64,000 nt of DNA from Microthyrium microscopicum (taxonomy: Eukaryota; Ascomycota; Dothideomycetes; Microthyriales; Microthyriaceae), in the NCBI GenBank assembly GCA_010405405.1, contig MU004244.1, positions 747,895 through 811,894 of the forward strand, in the 5' to 3' direction. Below are positions 25,747 through 37,744 of this stretch, piece after piece (within the stretch, counting starts at the first letter, position 1; every line of letters starts with the position of its first letter). The notes below the pieces were generated by a model. The model did not search any database. It worked only from the letters and a program-made list of their open reading frames with translations, and had not been told where the DNA came from. Both the position numbers and the translations under genes were made by a program.

Positions 25747-27433
25747 TTAAATATCTTTCTTTCCCTCTAGCTCATCCCCCGTCAGTCCGCCGTCCACGCC
25801 AGGCACGGCGTGCTCTTTATCTACCGCTTCATCAAGCGGCGGGATGGTTTTCTCGTTTAGTCCGGGTGTTTTTGCATCCAGGTCTCCGGGGCTCAGTGGC
25901 GGGCTGCCTAGAGGAACATTGTTCTGCGCAGCTAATTCTGCTGCAGTCTGCCACTTTGCCACATCTGCCTTGAGCGCTGCAAGTTCCTTCTGGAAGCGGT
26001 TGCCAAATACATCAATATAGTAGGTAGCGCCATTCCACACGCTCCATGTGAACACAGAGGCTAGAAATAGGCCTGACGCCCAACGGCTCCAGAACCAGAG
26101 TGGGCAGGGGAGCATGGTGAGTAGCGCATAGGCATACTGGATGAACATGTATGCCGGCTCCTGCACTGCGTCTGGGAGCGAGAGCACGATGCGTCCAATC
26201 CAGACATTGGCGAAAGATTTTCGCAGCCACGTAAATGAAGTAGGTCGGCCAGCGGCGATCTGGTCTCGACGGCGCACGGAGATCAAGAAGTGGTAGGATA
26301 GTTGCCACACAGCGTAGGGCCAGCTGGCCCAGAACATCATCTGTGGGAGTGTGTAATGTTCGGGAGAGCCTTTCGTAGAAGTGACGATTGCGTGGATAGC
26401 AGGGTAGTGTTCTTTTTGGTAAGGGGCAGGGAGAAGATGGACCAGACAATGCAGAGTTACACATGGCATGATATGAATGAATAAACTAAATATGTTATCA
26501 GCAACTGGACTACAGGGTAGAAAACCAGACTTACCTGACAATTTTGTCCATTGAGTGGAAGACGAGTGAGTTGCGCCACATAGCTATCGCGATGGCGTTG
26601 TTTCCAAATGCGAGACAATATGCACTAATAAAGACGCGTTTGGAGCGTGGAAAGATGTATATGCTTGTGACGACCAGAATGTTGACAAAATAGCATAGAT
26701 CAGCGAGGAAATAATGGTAACCCTTCTTGCGGTATGTGTAGAATCGAATGGGCAGGAAGTATGCCAACTGGACTGTGTACCAGTAATGGAATAACTCTGG
26801 ATGCGCTCCAACTAGATATCCGCAGATGAAGATATTGAGGACACCGGCTATAAATGAGAACTTTTCCCAGAGCGTCACAGATCTCGAATCTTGCCATAGC
26901 TTAGATAGGCGGTCCACAGATCTTCGCATACGTTTCTTATAGCGGTCCAACTGCTCGTCGGAAGTTGGTACCCGGCGACGCCATTCTTCTATCACGCGCT
27001 CCCGCGCCTGTTGGCTTGAGGTCTTGATACGTTCTTGCGAGCGACTAGCGCGCTGTGTTAAAGTATGATGAAATTTCTCCAGTCTTTGAGGCAGAGCAAG
27101 ATTCTCGAGTAGGTCGAACATGGTCAGTCGCTCGATGGGTTGCTCATCAAAGTCGGAGAAGGAATTATTTCGCGATAGCGCTCCCGGCGTGGGAGGAGTT
27201 GATGCTGTGTAGGCATGAGAGTCGTAAGAATCGCCAGACGCAGATGGCGGAGTATCATTTGAGTTTGACGTAGCCAGATTTCTGCCGTCTGAAGGAGGCT
27301 CTTTCGGGCCTGGTTCAGTCATGTCGCGAGAATCTTGTTCGAGAAGCTGGAAGATGGACTTTGCTGTCGATGATCGACGTAGGGAGGGGATTGAGTGACG
27401 TGGAGACGAATGAGGAATTGTAGGAACTGTCAT
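25747..27433 (-). CDS. GPC1: Glycerophosphocholine acyltransferase GPC1 (DUF2838)
   Basis: Multi-pass membrane enzyme that acylates glycerophosphocholine with acyl-CoA to lysophosphatidylcholine, recycling phosphatidylcholine. Exons 27433-26535 and 26485-25747 give 545 aa; the 49-nt intron joins DKIV to SLFIHIMPCV in frame. A Ser/Thr/Pro-rich cytosolic N-tail (about 180 residues) precedes the conserved core: LWEKFSFIAGVLNIFICGYL, WYTVQLAYFLPIRFYTYRKK, YHYFLADLCYFVN, FGNNAIAIAMWRNSLVFHS, then PHYTLPQMM-like text and WNGATYYIDVFGNRFQKEL. The Pro-rich acidic tail is species-variable. The start ATG is the first in frame. Confidence 0.92.
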
Positions 27434-28370
27434 ATTGACAAGCCGAGGTCAGCACAGCATCACTGAGACAGGCTTCTAGAGATGGAGGAATGCGATCGCA
27501 GGATAGATATGGAGAAGGATAGTTGAGATGGGTGAGAAACTTACGGATGGGAAATGAGGACGCGGGAAATATGTATGTGAAATGCAATCTATGCAGGCAG
27601 CTCACCGCTTGCAGGTTGCTTGTTGACTAGGAGGCGTTTCTGGGGCTTTGCGGGGTTTATCGGCCACTAGAGATCAGATGTACAGCAGCATCGAGATAGC
27701 AAGCTGGTGATGGTCAAATCCGTGTTTTGGAGGTGGTTCTCGCGATAGACATGGACCGTTGTTGTCTCAACTCAGCTCAACGTGGTGGAATCGATGTTGT
27801 CACTGGCTGAATGGCGCCTGCCACCTTGCCATTTCTTTAGGCATGGCGCCGTGGCGCGACTGCCAGCTTCTAATCCCTGTCACACGTTCATTGGTCGAAG
27901 CTTAAGATATCGTTGGCTTCAGCCTTACTGCCAGCCTTATGCTTGCCCTGGAACCTGAACACTCATTATTATTCGACTATAATTGACACAAGTAACACTG
28001 ATCAATAGTCGTCAATAGTCATTCTGAGTGGAAGATTGCCTATCTTTTGAAAATTTGCGCTCGCTTCAAACTTCCAAACACTAGGCACAAGGGAAGCAAT
28101 TACATGAGGAAACATGCACTCAATGTTCAAGTCAATGGCAATGGCTTAGCTGATCAAGTTTGAAGCTAACTGGCACAGTTCCTACTGCCTCAATCGAAAC
28201 CCAAGTTGCTACTGCTGTGTTTGGCAGCTTGAGAAAAATCTCCGCACACAAAACCCAACACCCCAGTCTCTAATTCATCTCCACCACTTCTGCACACCTT
28301 AACTATCGTCCTTGTCCTCTATTACATCTCTTCTACTGCACTCTTGCTCAGATAGTTTGAGAATCTGAGA
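27434..28370. promoter_or_regulatory. Divergent promoter region GPC1 / MYND gene
   Basis: 937 bp between two start codons pointing away from each other. The right end is rich in CT and CCACC-type leader sequence typical of fungal 5' UTRs. No discrete element could be assigned. Confidence 0.45.
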
Positions 28371-29668
28371 ATGGCTTCTACTACAGAGCCTCTCGACCTG
28401 TACGACATCGCCTTACTGATAAGTTATGAGTATACTTTGGCCAAGCCTGAATTTCGTGGCGCAAGACTCATCGACGTGGTAAGTTCTCACTGCGAAACCC
28501 GACTAATCAGAAAATGGTCGATCATCTGTAGCGGAGACAGTAGTGGTTCATTAAGGCTATCTAACATTGCTTCTAGACAAGCCGCGACAAACTCTTTCCC
28601 ATGTTACCAGGCTGGAATGAGGGCATTCCAGAATGGCGAGTCATCCCAGGCCAGTCTCGAGAGGCATATCTGTTTGACAAGACAATCCCCAACACTTCAT
28701 CTGAGCCCGATTCTCCCTCCAATCTGTTATGGGAAAAAATGTTTCCAGGAGATAATATTCCCTTCTTGCGCAATGGACAACCTGCAGCAGTCTCACTACT
28801 GTCGCCTCGCGAATTGGAAACAATCTTCTACACATCTCGCAACTTCAATGCTTGTGGCCAAACTACCGGAGTACTGTGGCGTGTATTAGACATGTACTCA
28901 AAAGATCAGCGGATTCGCATTCGTACGACCACTGGTAAAATGTTCACTACCACCGTCGATCGCCGGTTCTTTCAACGCCTAATATTACATCGACCCAAGA
29001 AATTGACTGTCATCGTAGCCAAAGTGCATGACTCGGCTACAGAGGAGAGTGTCTGGTTCACAGGTGCGAAAGCCAGCATGAACCACATGACCATTGGATT
29101 CTTCGCCGAGCATGAAAATAAAGTCAGTGTGGTGCTTGATCTCTCCTCTATGCAGTTTGGAGAGCTTGGTCGTGGTGAGTACTCATTCTTATCTGGCTGA
29201 TTGAAGACTAGTTCCACTGTGATCGGTCTGTGTCTGTACCTGCTAACTTCATAAGGCCTCAAATCGAATGGCATGTTTGCTTTGGAAAGCACCACCCAGT
29301 ACCATGAGAGACTCAAGACTCTAGCCGGAAACGTCGAGCATATTGCGGATTATCGCTATACCACCGAACAAGGAAAAGCGACACCGGAATGGGCAAAAGA
29401 TGTTTCGAGACGGGTCAAGGAGCGATGGGATCGACGAGATACTGACCCGTGGTGTGGCCACTGTGGTGCTCCATCAACTGTTGGAAAGCCGTTGAAGAAA
29501 TGTATGCGTTGCCTTAAGGTATGGTACTGCGACGCGCAGCATCAAAAGGTGAATTGGCAGTTCCACAAACAGTACTGCAGTGGTCAGCTTGAAGTGATGA
29601 TTGCTCAAGAGGCTGCGGCACGAGATGAAAGCAAGATCATTCATTATCATCATTTGGTTGTTGAATAA
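28371..29668 (+). CDS. MYND-type zinc-finger protein
   Basis: Exons 28371-28478, 28577-29174 and 29256-29668 give 372 aa. The first 300 residues are a soluble region I do not recognise. The C-terminus has a full MYND finger (residues about 304-346): WCGHCGAP, then CMRCLKVWYC, then HQKVNWQFHKQYC, with all zinc ligands in place. MYND fingers mediate protein-protein contacts, usually with proline-rich peptides. No SET domain is visible, so it is not an obvious methyltransferase. Both introns have GTAAGT/GTGAGT donors and CTAAC branch points. Function unknown. Confidence 0.85.
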
Positions 29669-30391
29669 GCAGGTCATGGGGGAACCATTTGCAACCCGTC
29701 CTGACTACTACTCTACTACCCTCGATGGTAATGTTGGACTCGCAGATCTTCTTGAGCAGGATTTTTCTCGTTGATGAATCAGGCTCTATGTTTGGATATA
29801 GTAGGTGTTAGTGGAACAAAATTGGTGTTTAAAGGGAGTGTGTGTGGACATAGGGACAGTTTTCAGTTGGCCTCAGATCCAACAGGTTCTGTACTGAAAT
29901 CAAAATTTGACTTTCGATATGCTCTACTTCCAGCCCTTGAAAAGTTTGCCTTTCATCATATGCGTATAGAATCATGCAAATATGTGCTTAAAACAGGTGG
30001 CGTTTGTTGCCCTCCAGACCATTTTTGACTGAAAATGTTGACTCCTTGTAAATTTGCCAGACAATCCCATGCTAGAGTAATAACATGATTGCTTTGCAGT
30101 AGTGCCAGCAGATTGACGTATAGCGATGTAGCTGACAATGAATCCGATACTTCAAAGTTGCACGAACAAGTTAAATATAGGTAAGAAGAGTTCATTGTCG
30201 AATATTATGTATATCATCTAGTAAGAGACTACGCGGGGGATATTTTGCGACCCAAACTCCGCGCGAAAAGTCGCTGTAAAATGCTAAAATGCTTCAAAAT
30301 GCTGAGAACGCTCAAATGCCGAAATGCCCCAGTACCGTGCTATGCAAAAAAAAATTCAAAAACAGAAAGACAAATCGCCCACTCAAGGTCT
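29669..30391. other. Convergent intergenic spacer
   Basis: 723 bp between the MYND gene and the cupin gene. Only chance frames. An A-rich run lies near 30347-30371. Confidence 0.5.
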
Positions 30392-31144
30392 CTACTTGCG
30401 CTTCTGAAGACCGCACTTCTTCAAGCAAGCCTCAACACCAAGTGCAACATTCGGCGGAATCTGAGATCTGAACTTCTCTAGATCCACGCCCTCAATGACC
30501 TCTGGGTTTCCCAGAGTAGCCCGCACAACCTCGTCTTGTAGCGCAAACAAGGTCTGAGCCGCCTGCTGAACACCAGGATCTTCGTTGTTGAATCCAGCGA
30601 CGAATGTGGCTGGCGTACAGTCAGGGTTGAACTCAGTATGCAGCACACCTTGTGGAAACACAGTCATTTGGAACTTTTCGACTGTGTTGACGATAACCTT
30701 CTCGCCTTGGCCGGTGGTAAAGTCTGCGACCAGACGGCCATCGACGACAATGTTGATTTCGGTAGCGCGAGGATGTGTGTGAGGTGTGTTGAAGCCGCAT
30801 CCGTCGAGGAAGCCGAGGGTCATTGATACGCCGGTTTCTGTGAGGGGTGGGAAAGAGAGACGATCGGCTCTAACTGTGCGGCCGCCTTTGCCTTCAGTTA
30901 CGGAGCCGGATGGTGGGTCTTGAAAGTCAAAGAGCCAGTCGAGGTCATTGGGAATTAGAGCTAATCGATCGGCATCGGTGGCAGCGGTTTTGAGTTGTAC
31001 GACAAGGGAGCGGTCGTTTGCTGTTCCGTTGATGGTTCCATTTTTGGGTTTGCTGGCTGGCTCGGCAGATTGTTGAGGAGTTGGAACAGCTACCACGAGA
31101 CTGGCTAGTAGTGCAATAGGAAGAACAAATGATGATGTATACAT
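30392..31144 (-). CDS. Secreted germin/spherulin-like cupin
   Basis: 250 aa in one exon. Signal peptide residues 1-19 (LPIALLASLVVAV). A single bicupin-type barrel domain (Cupin_1) has metal motif 1 as GCGFNTPHTHPRATEINIVV (His, His, Glu ligands) and motif 2 as FPQGVLHTEFNPDC (third His). Two Asn-Gly-Thr sites near residues 34-42 are possible N-glycosylation positions. Relatives are spherulin-1A and germin-like wall proteins, some with oxalate oxidase or superoxide dismutase activity; activity here is not deducible. A TATAAAAG box at 31266-31259 lies 115 bp upstream. Confidence 0.92.
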   Translation of the reverse strand: MYTSSFVLPIALLASLVVAVPTPQQSAEPASKPKNGTINGTANDRSLVVQLKTAATDADRLALIPNDLDWLFDFQDPPSGSVTEGKGGRTVRADRLSFPPLTETGVSMTLGFLDGCGFNTPHTHPRATEINIVVDGRLVADFTTGQGEKVIVNTVEKFQMTVFPQGVLHTEFNPDCTPATFVAGFNNEDPGVQQAAQTLFALQDEVVRATLGNPEVIEGVDLEKFRSQIPPNVALGVEACLKKCGLQKRK

Positions 31145-34045
31145 GATGAACAGGATGGTAGTCGGCTTGAGGGATAATAGTGGATATTAGATTGATGGTG
31201 TTTGTGTTGGAGGAGTTGATGGATTTGATATCATAACTTGAACAGTGAGGACAGTGCACTTTTATAATAAAATATTTGCGTAAACGCGATAGTGACACTG
31301 ATTCAAACTAAGATATCTATACTTGAGAAGGAGGCGCATTTCCCATGCGCGAACTATTCTTGCTAGTTCATCAGCTTCGCCGAGGGCATTTGGGCGAAGA
31401 AGCTTGCAATAGCTTATGTTGCACTTGGCTGCTTTCCTACTGCAAGCCATGTAAGCATTTCATTTATTGCGGTTATGCCAAGGAGGACTTGTGCAAACAC
31501 ATTGGGGCAGTAATTCTTCACCTTGCCTAAACGAGGTTTGGCTAGTAATAATAGCGTCCGCATGTGGGCGTGGTAGAGAAAGATCGTCAAGGTTCCGCGA
31601 GGCTGAGTTAAGATCGTTATACGATCCTCAACTTTGCGGCCATAGCAAATCGGGTCTTCTTCGCTTCCACTATCACGCGTGTGTTAACCTCAATGGAGTC
31701 ACCGAGTTATACAAACCATCTACTCAGCACACAGAATTGCCGCCAGAAGGTAGTATCGATGTTTCCGAGGATGTTAGTACAACCAGGTACATTTCCGGTC
31801 AGCGATGTGTAAGGGCCAGACCATAAGGCTGCATGCTGGATGATGACCTATCTCTGACACAAACAATGTGTAAAGTGGACTGCAGAGTTGATGACCTATT
31901 TCTGACTGGATGAAGACGCGAAGTAGAAGTCCGGCATGCGTGAGTGGGCAGTGACTTGCGATGGAAAAGGTTACAAGGCCAGGGCGATGTTGATCATTTC
32001 CCGGTGCGAATGATGCTAATTTGCTAAGCCCGGGATCTAAATCGAGCCTAATTTAAGGTACATTCTTCATAATCTCCTAAAGAAGGAAGGCGTGTGATCT
32101 TAAAATAGCTTCAAGCTTTCTTTTTACAGCCTTGCATGACTTGAAATACCTCGACGTTCTTAACGCTCTAATGATAAATGTGAACACCAGATGTGGAATC
32201 ACGTTGGGCTTCCAGGATGTTCTACCTGTTTTGGCTTATTTCGGAATTGAGATTGCAATTATCAATTCGTATTATCTCTTTGGTTTGTACTATTCTATTC
32301 ATTCATCGATTCATAAACAGTTGATGGCTGGCCTTTTAGGCGGGTGATTTGAAAACTACCATTATTTCGTTTGTTGTATATAGTTTTTGGTTCTCTGTAG
32401 GTAATAAACTCTAAAGTTTGTATTGCTTTTTTTGACATTATTAGTTTCTAACTTGTTTCTTCTTTGAAATTATAGAATACCTAGAACACGACGTATGCTA
32501 GAAAGTGGTCGGAGTTTTTTTGCGGCTACATGTAACTAAAGGCATGCGACTTTACAGCAGTTGTCATTCGAAGCAGTCGAAGTTATTCAGGGAAAGCCAA
32601 ATTCAAAGCCGGAAATGCAGAATTGGTTCGCAAAGAGGCCGACTTGGGTAAACTGAGCAAGAACTACCAGATATTTACAGGACTCGGCATTGTCATAAAG
32701 CAGGAAGGAGAAAAGCACGACGCAGTCTACATGCTCACCAAATCTGGCGCACTGGCTTTCCGAATTGTTCAACCACAATTAAAGACAAGAGATTCTAAAA
32801 CCAAAATCGTGCAAATAATTCTCAGACACCTTAGGTGTGTACTAGCTAGAAAACACTAGGGTAGTTGATGATGTTTTTGTGGTTGTCTTCAATTTCTCCA
32901 AATCGTCTAGTACTAAATGCCTCTCGAATATATCTTCAAACTAAAAAATATATGCTTGTCACCCAGTGATCGATTCTTGTAGCTCCAAACAATAAGAATC
33001 TCAACATATTTCTCATGAACCAGAATTTACTGGCAACTCTCATTAGTCCTGTTCTTCTTTGGCAAAGCTCCAATCGCTCACAAACAGGCTTTGCAATCTC
33101 TTTTCTATTTAGTTCTCTTGTCGCTCAGTAAATCCTGAAAATTAGTAGAAAAATTGCTCTCTAACAATACTTCTACCTTGTCACATCATCAGCTCTTGCC
33201 ATGTCATCTAGATGAAAAAGTGTCAGAAACAATTTGCAGTGGATTGATAAGGTAGATATCAACTACTACTAATAAACTCATGTGCTGCCAAATGACAGGA
33301 GCGCGACGTCAGCAGCATGGATTGCAAACCATAAGCCAGAGACAGTAAGGGTAGTATCATTTGCCACTGATAAGGCTCTGGGATCTTCACACGTTCTCCT
33401 GGTTCAGGGGTTTGTACCGGTTATTGCCGCACTCATGGCATTTCTACCTTAAGATATGGACTTTTTGATTCCAGGATGGTTCCCGTCCTGGGGTCCGAAG
33501 ACAAATGTTAAATAAGTGTGACACTCGTATCCTTGCATCCTGTACGTTTCTCCTCACTTTTGAGTCTCCAAGGTTGACATCGACCGATGCTTTTGACTGA
33601 CGTTGCCCATATATCCTCCTTTCGAACAGAGCTGCGTTGGATTGTGCATGGCCCATGTGGAATGGTTTTGTTTTGCCGCTCCATGCCACATAATCCGAGT
33701 TATCCCACTTAAACCCAACCACTTATTCGTGTTGTATGTTATCCATAGCGCAGACTTCCTTAACGACCCGTTTTGTTGCAGCCTTCGCGGCTAGGTATAC
33801 CCCTTTCTGGTTATCTAGAGCGGGAAAGGACGTACTGTATTCTTTTCGAGGGTTGTGGAGTGATTTCTGACAAAATATATACCGTCTTGCTGTGATGTAA
33901 TAATGTTTTCGGATCGGATATTGTATCCTAATCGAAATTTCTAGAAATGAATACCTTGACGACTATACAAAACAACCCTCGCGTCTTCCTTTCACAGACC
34001 TTTGCAATCAACTTCGTTTCTCTGGAACTACGTCTTTTTTAGAAG
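31145..34045. other. 2.9 kb gene-poor region
   Basis: Apart from the cupin promoter at the left end, no conserved gene is visible. A stretch at 32570-32690 on the plus strand reads like protein (KAKFKAGNAELVRKEADLGK) but is not linked to convincing exons. Two near-identical 16-bp strings (GATGACCTATYTCTGA) occur about 48 bp apart near 31840-31905. The sequence left of 34045 is leader-like. Confidence 0.5.
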
Positions 34046-34625
34046 ATGCCATCCACGAAATATTCAGCAACGCCTCAGCAGTCAACGATTATTTTTGCTT
34101 TGTACGAGACCAAAGCAGAAGCTCCTATCGTCGACCTCGAATACGACTTAACCGCAGTTACGGCTACCCCAATCAAACAGTCTCACGATATGGGGGATAG
34201 TGACTATTTCTCCGGCGTCTCAAGCTCTGATCTGTTTATCGAGGAAGCGACGGAAAATATAAAATCTCATATACGCAACATGGAAGCTGAGAAAGGTGGA
34301 AAGACCTCGAACATGGATGAGAAGGACCAAACCAGTGAGTATAACTCATACAGCTTGCATGTCCAGTCAGCGAATCGTCAACTAACTATCAGTAGCATTC
34401 AGAGTTGGTTGTATATGTGGTACAAATGGCGACAATCCCAACGGCATATCCTTTGCGAGACGGTTGGCGGACCAAGACTGGCCAGCTCAATGGCGGGCAG
34501 TGGTAATTCAGAAGCCATCTTCTTCCACAACTCCACCAGCAGATAATTCACCATCGGAGAGATCGCCATCAAAAAAATCCCCAGGGCGCTATCCAACCAA
34601 TGGGTACCGCATTTCAGGTGGCTGA
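34046..34625 (+). CDS. Hypothetical protein (173 aa, two exons)
   Basis: Not recognised. Exon 1 is 34046-34334 and exon 2 is 34393-34625; the 58-nt intron has GTGAGT, a CTAAC branch site and CAG, and joins KDQT to IAFRVGCICGTNG in frame. The protein is hydrophilic and acidic in its first half, with a Ser/Pro/Lys-rich tail (SPSERSPSKKSPGRYPTNGY). It has no signal peptide or membrane segment and is probably intrinsically disordered. The canonical splice signals support it; lack of any recognised domain keeps confidence modest. Confidence 0.5.
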
Positions 34626-35122
34626 TATGAGAATCTTCATCGGGTTGGGCAGCAATATAAAGAAGGCACACATGATTCCTTTTTCTCCTTGCATATCCTC
34701 AAAGCATTACATGAAACCATATAAAAGTTTTACAATGGCATGTAGTTGAATCTAGCGCACTTTTGCATCAATAGACGTTCTAAGCATTACTTGAATGCCG
34801 GCTACGCTAGTAGCTTCTAATTACTCATATTTGAAGACTAGTACCAGGTGCGACATCGTAAATGAACTTAGCATTGGCTTTACCTCCTTAATTGTATCCC
34901 GTCAAGTTGGTAAACTTTCACAAGATTGTGCGAAACCATCGTCATGACATCATCATCGTACTGAGTTGTCGAGAAAGACGTAGATGACGGAAAGTCTCGC
35001 CCCCTCTACAGTTGCTGAAGCTATGCCATCACAGTAAGGTTCAACTTTAAATTGCTTCGACATAAGTTGTTGCTGAATTTGTGCTTATCTCTAACTTCCT
35101 CACACAAACTCTAATATTCACC
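34626..35122. other. Intergenic, promoter of the SDR gene
   Basis: 497 bp upstream of the first short-chain dehydrogenase. No coding signal or distinct element seen. Confidence 0.5.
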
Positions 35123-36429
35123 ATGCAATCCGTACTCCACAGTGTTGTTGGGCCGAAAAAAGAGATCCATGATCTTAATGGAAGAGTTGCAATTGTGACA
35201 GGTGGCGCTCTAGGCATTGGGTAAGCGTTATTCTCAGTTATTCACGTTTCCAATTCCTATCGAATTTACTGAATGGCAACACAGCTTTGAGATTAGCCGA
35301 GCATTTGTGCTCAATGGAGCCCGAGTTCTTATGACCAACCGTAAGAAAGAGCAGGGAGACGAAGCCATCAAGAAGATCAAGGACGAAGCTGGACAAGATG
35401 CAAAAATTGAGTGGTTTCCTTGCGATATGGGTAATCTCAAAGAAGTAAAAGAAGTCTTTGGCGGTATCGCCGAGCGTGAAGATCGACTTGATTTGGTAAG
35501 TCCAGACCACCATTTGAACCAAATTCATTACTTTGTAAGGTTCTACTGGCTGACTTAACTTAGTTGATTCTATCTGCTGGCATAAACACGAACCAGTACG
35601 GAGAGGACTCAGATGGCATTGATCGTCACTTTGGTGTAAACTGGCTTGGGCAATTCTACACAACCAACTTGCTCTATCCTTTGCTTCGCAAGACGTCCAA
35701 GATGCCAGATACACCAGCTCCACGCATTGTGTGGGAGTCATCAGAGATGCACCGCACTGCGCCATCTGGAATCCACTTTGGCTCCTTGGACGAAATCAAC
35801 AATCCAGACATAGGACCAACAGAGCTCTACGGACGAACTAAGCTAGCAATCATCCTGGGAGTGAAGTATGGGTTGGTTGAACGCGTAATCAAGCCCAATG
35901 GAGACAACATCTACGCCCTCTCGGTCCATCCAGGTGCGGTATGTCAGCTGAACAAACCTTCCTGGCCATTACATACATACCTTAGGTACTGACCTCAAAC
36001 TTTTCGCAGGTCAACACCGACATGCAGACGCAATGGAAAGACGCCTACCCTGGGCTTCTTGGCAAGCTACTCACTGTTGCAATGTTGTCGATCGGCAGAG
36101 ACCCAGAACAGGGCTCATTTAGCGCTTTGTCAGTGACTAATTTTTGAATGCAATTGGGCGCAGTGGGTTTGTCTAACAATCGACAGGTACGCCGCCACCA
36201 GTCCAGAGATTGAAGAAAAAGGATATAATGGCTATTACTTCAGTGACCCGGTAAGACCTATCTCTACTAACTCGTTTTCAATAAGGCGCTCAATGATGTA
36301 TAGGGACAACCAGGCAAAGAGTCCAAGCAAGCCTCCGATCCAGCTTTAGGCGCAGCTCTCTGGGATTTGAGTGCTCGTCTTATCAAAGAAAAGGTGGGCG
36401 ACGATGCTCTGGCGTCCTGGAGCGGATAG
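35123..36429 (+). CDS. Short-chain dehydrogenase (retinol dehydrogenase/WWOX-like)
   Basis: NAD(P)-dependent oxidoreductase. Six exons: 35123-35220, 35285-35495, 35564-35938, 36010-36128, 36187-36250 and 36304-36429, giving 330 aa; all junctions keep the frame. The cofactor loop reads TGGALGIGF (TGxxxGxG). The usual NAG motif is SAG here. The active site has a Ser in WESSEMHRT and YGRTK (YxxxK). HPGAVNTDMQ is the usual loop after the core. The C-terminus GDDALASWSG ends without a membrane anchor. Substrate unknown; relatives act on lipids, retinoids or polyketide intermediates. Convergent with the next SDR. Confidence 0.9.
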
Positions 36430-36658
36430 ACGGAGGTCACACATACCTACCTATAGTCATGAATAGAGTCGCGATCATACGATATAAGATATCAGTGAAT
36501 GAGATGCTCGTTTTATCGAAGCTTTTACAGGTGTGAGGCTCGTACTTACCTATTCAGAAGTGGAATATAATGGTATGAAATTTCTTGTTATTGTTTTAAC
36601 TTCCATGTGTATGCGATATATGCTTTGCCTGTCTCAACTCTAGGGCCTCGTTCACTAC

Positions 36659-37744
36659 CTACAGTCCGGCACTAAGAGTATACCCACCATCCACAGCCAA
36701 GTTCTGACCATTGATGTATTGGTTAACAACAAAATGAATTACGGCACGAGCCATGTCCTCCTCCTTGCCAGGTCGAGCTGCTGGCACTTTTCCTTCAAAC
36801 TGTTCCTTAGGTATATGACTCTTCTGGTCATCGCCACTGCCATCAGTTGTCATTTCGCTTGGGAATACACCAGGAGAGATCGAATTGACACGAATCTTCA
36901 GGCCGTTTTCAGCAATGGTATTGGCTAGCATACGAGTCAGATGAAGAGCGGCTGCCTTGCTAGCATTGTATTCGAAGTGGTGCTGTGGTGTCTTCACCAT
37001 TCCTGAGATGGATGCGATGTTGATTACTGTTCCGGAGTAATCTGTGTGGTGCTCGCTAGCCTTTTGAAGCAGCGGCGAAAAGGCCGTTGTCATGAAATAG
37101 ATTTGTGAGACGTTTGTTCGATAAGTGTCATTCCACATCTCAAAAGTCGCATTTTCCGGATCAAACAAGTTCTTCTTGAACTCATCCGCTGACTTGGCTT
37201 CGTTCTGAAAGGTGTCTCCAGCAATGCCTGCGTTATTGACAAGAACGCAGAGGCACTTTTCGCGACTGGAAATCTCTTCTACGAGTTTGGTGATGTCTTC
37301 TTTTTTGGTCACGTCGGCAGTGAGAGGAATAATCTCCCCGTCGATTCCATCTTTATATTTCTCGGCCACGCGATCCAGTTTTTCCGCTGTGCGGCCAACA
37401 ATATAAACCTTGGCGCCATTGACCGCGAGTGCCTGGGTTATCATGAGACCAATGCCAGAGCCGGCTCCAGTGACGAGTGCAACACGGCCTTTGAGATTGA
37501 ACAGAGCATTGCTGATCAGGCGGTCATTGGATTGGCGACCCATGATTGCGAAGTTTCGAGAATGTGAATATGTTGATTTGGGTTTTGAGATTGTCCGGGT
37601 TGCCGAGTTGGCTATATGTCGCGATGGTCCTTGTAGCAATTGAAATTGTTTAGTTTGTGAAAGGGTGAGTGTTGTAATGCGTATTGCTGAAGTCGCGAGT
37701 GATCTTTGAGCAGGCAGATGTGAAAAGAGTCGTAGTGTCGTCAT
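36659..37744 (-). CDS. Short-chain dehydrogenase with mitochondrial-type N-extension
   Basis: 361 aa, single exon. The SDR core begins near residue 80: TGAGSGIG cofactor loop, VNNAGIAGD, catalytic Ser in NIASISG, YNASK (YxxxK), ISPGVFPSEM, and the C-terminal GQNLAVDGGYT. This is the RhlG/3-oxoacyl-ACP reductase-like branch. The first 67 residues are Arg/Ser/Thr-rich with few acidic residues, like a mitochondrial presequence. A second in-frame ATG at residue 68 (MGRQSNDRL) gives a protein of the size usual in the family, so dual targeting by alternative starts is possible. Substrate unknown. Confidence 0.9.
   Translation of the reverse strand: MTTLRLFSHLPAQRSLATSAIRITTLTLSQTKQFQLLQGPSRHIANSATRTISKPKSTYSHSRNFAIMGRQSNDRLISNALFNLKGRVALVTGAGSGIGLMITQALAVNGAKVYIVGRTAEKLDRVAEKYKDGIDGEIIPLTADVTKKEDITKLVEEISSREKCLCVLVNNAGIAGDTFQNEAKSADEFKKNLFDPENATFEMWNDTYRTNVSQIYFMTTAFSPLLQKASEHHTDYSGTVINIASISGMVKTPQHHFEYNASKAAALHLTRMLANTIAENGLKIRVNSISPGVFPSEMTTDGSGDDQKSHIPKEQFEGKVPAARPGKEEDMARAVIHFVVNQYINGQNLAVDGGYTLSAGL

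Noticed and set aside
31550-31720. Possible tRNA-like stretch near GGTTCCGCGAGG
   Set aside because: No paired acceptor stem, A box or anticodon arm could be drawn.
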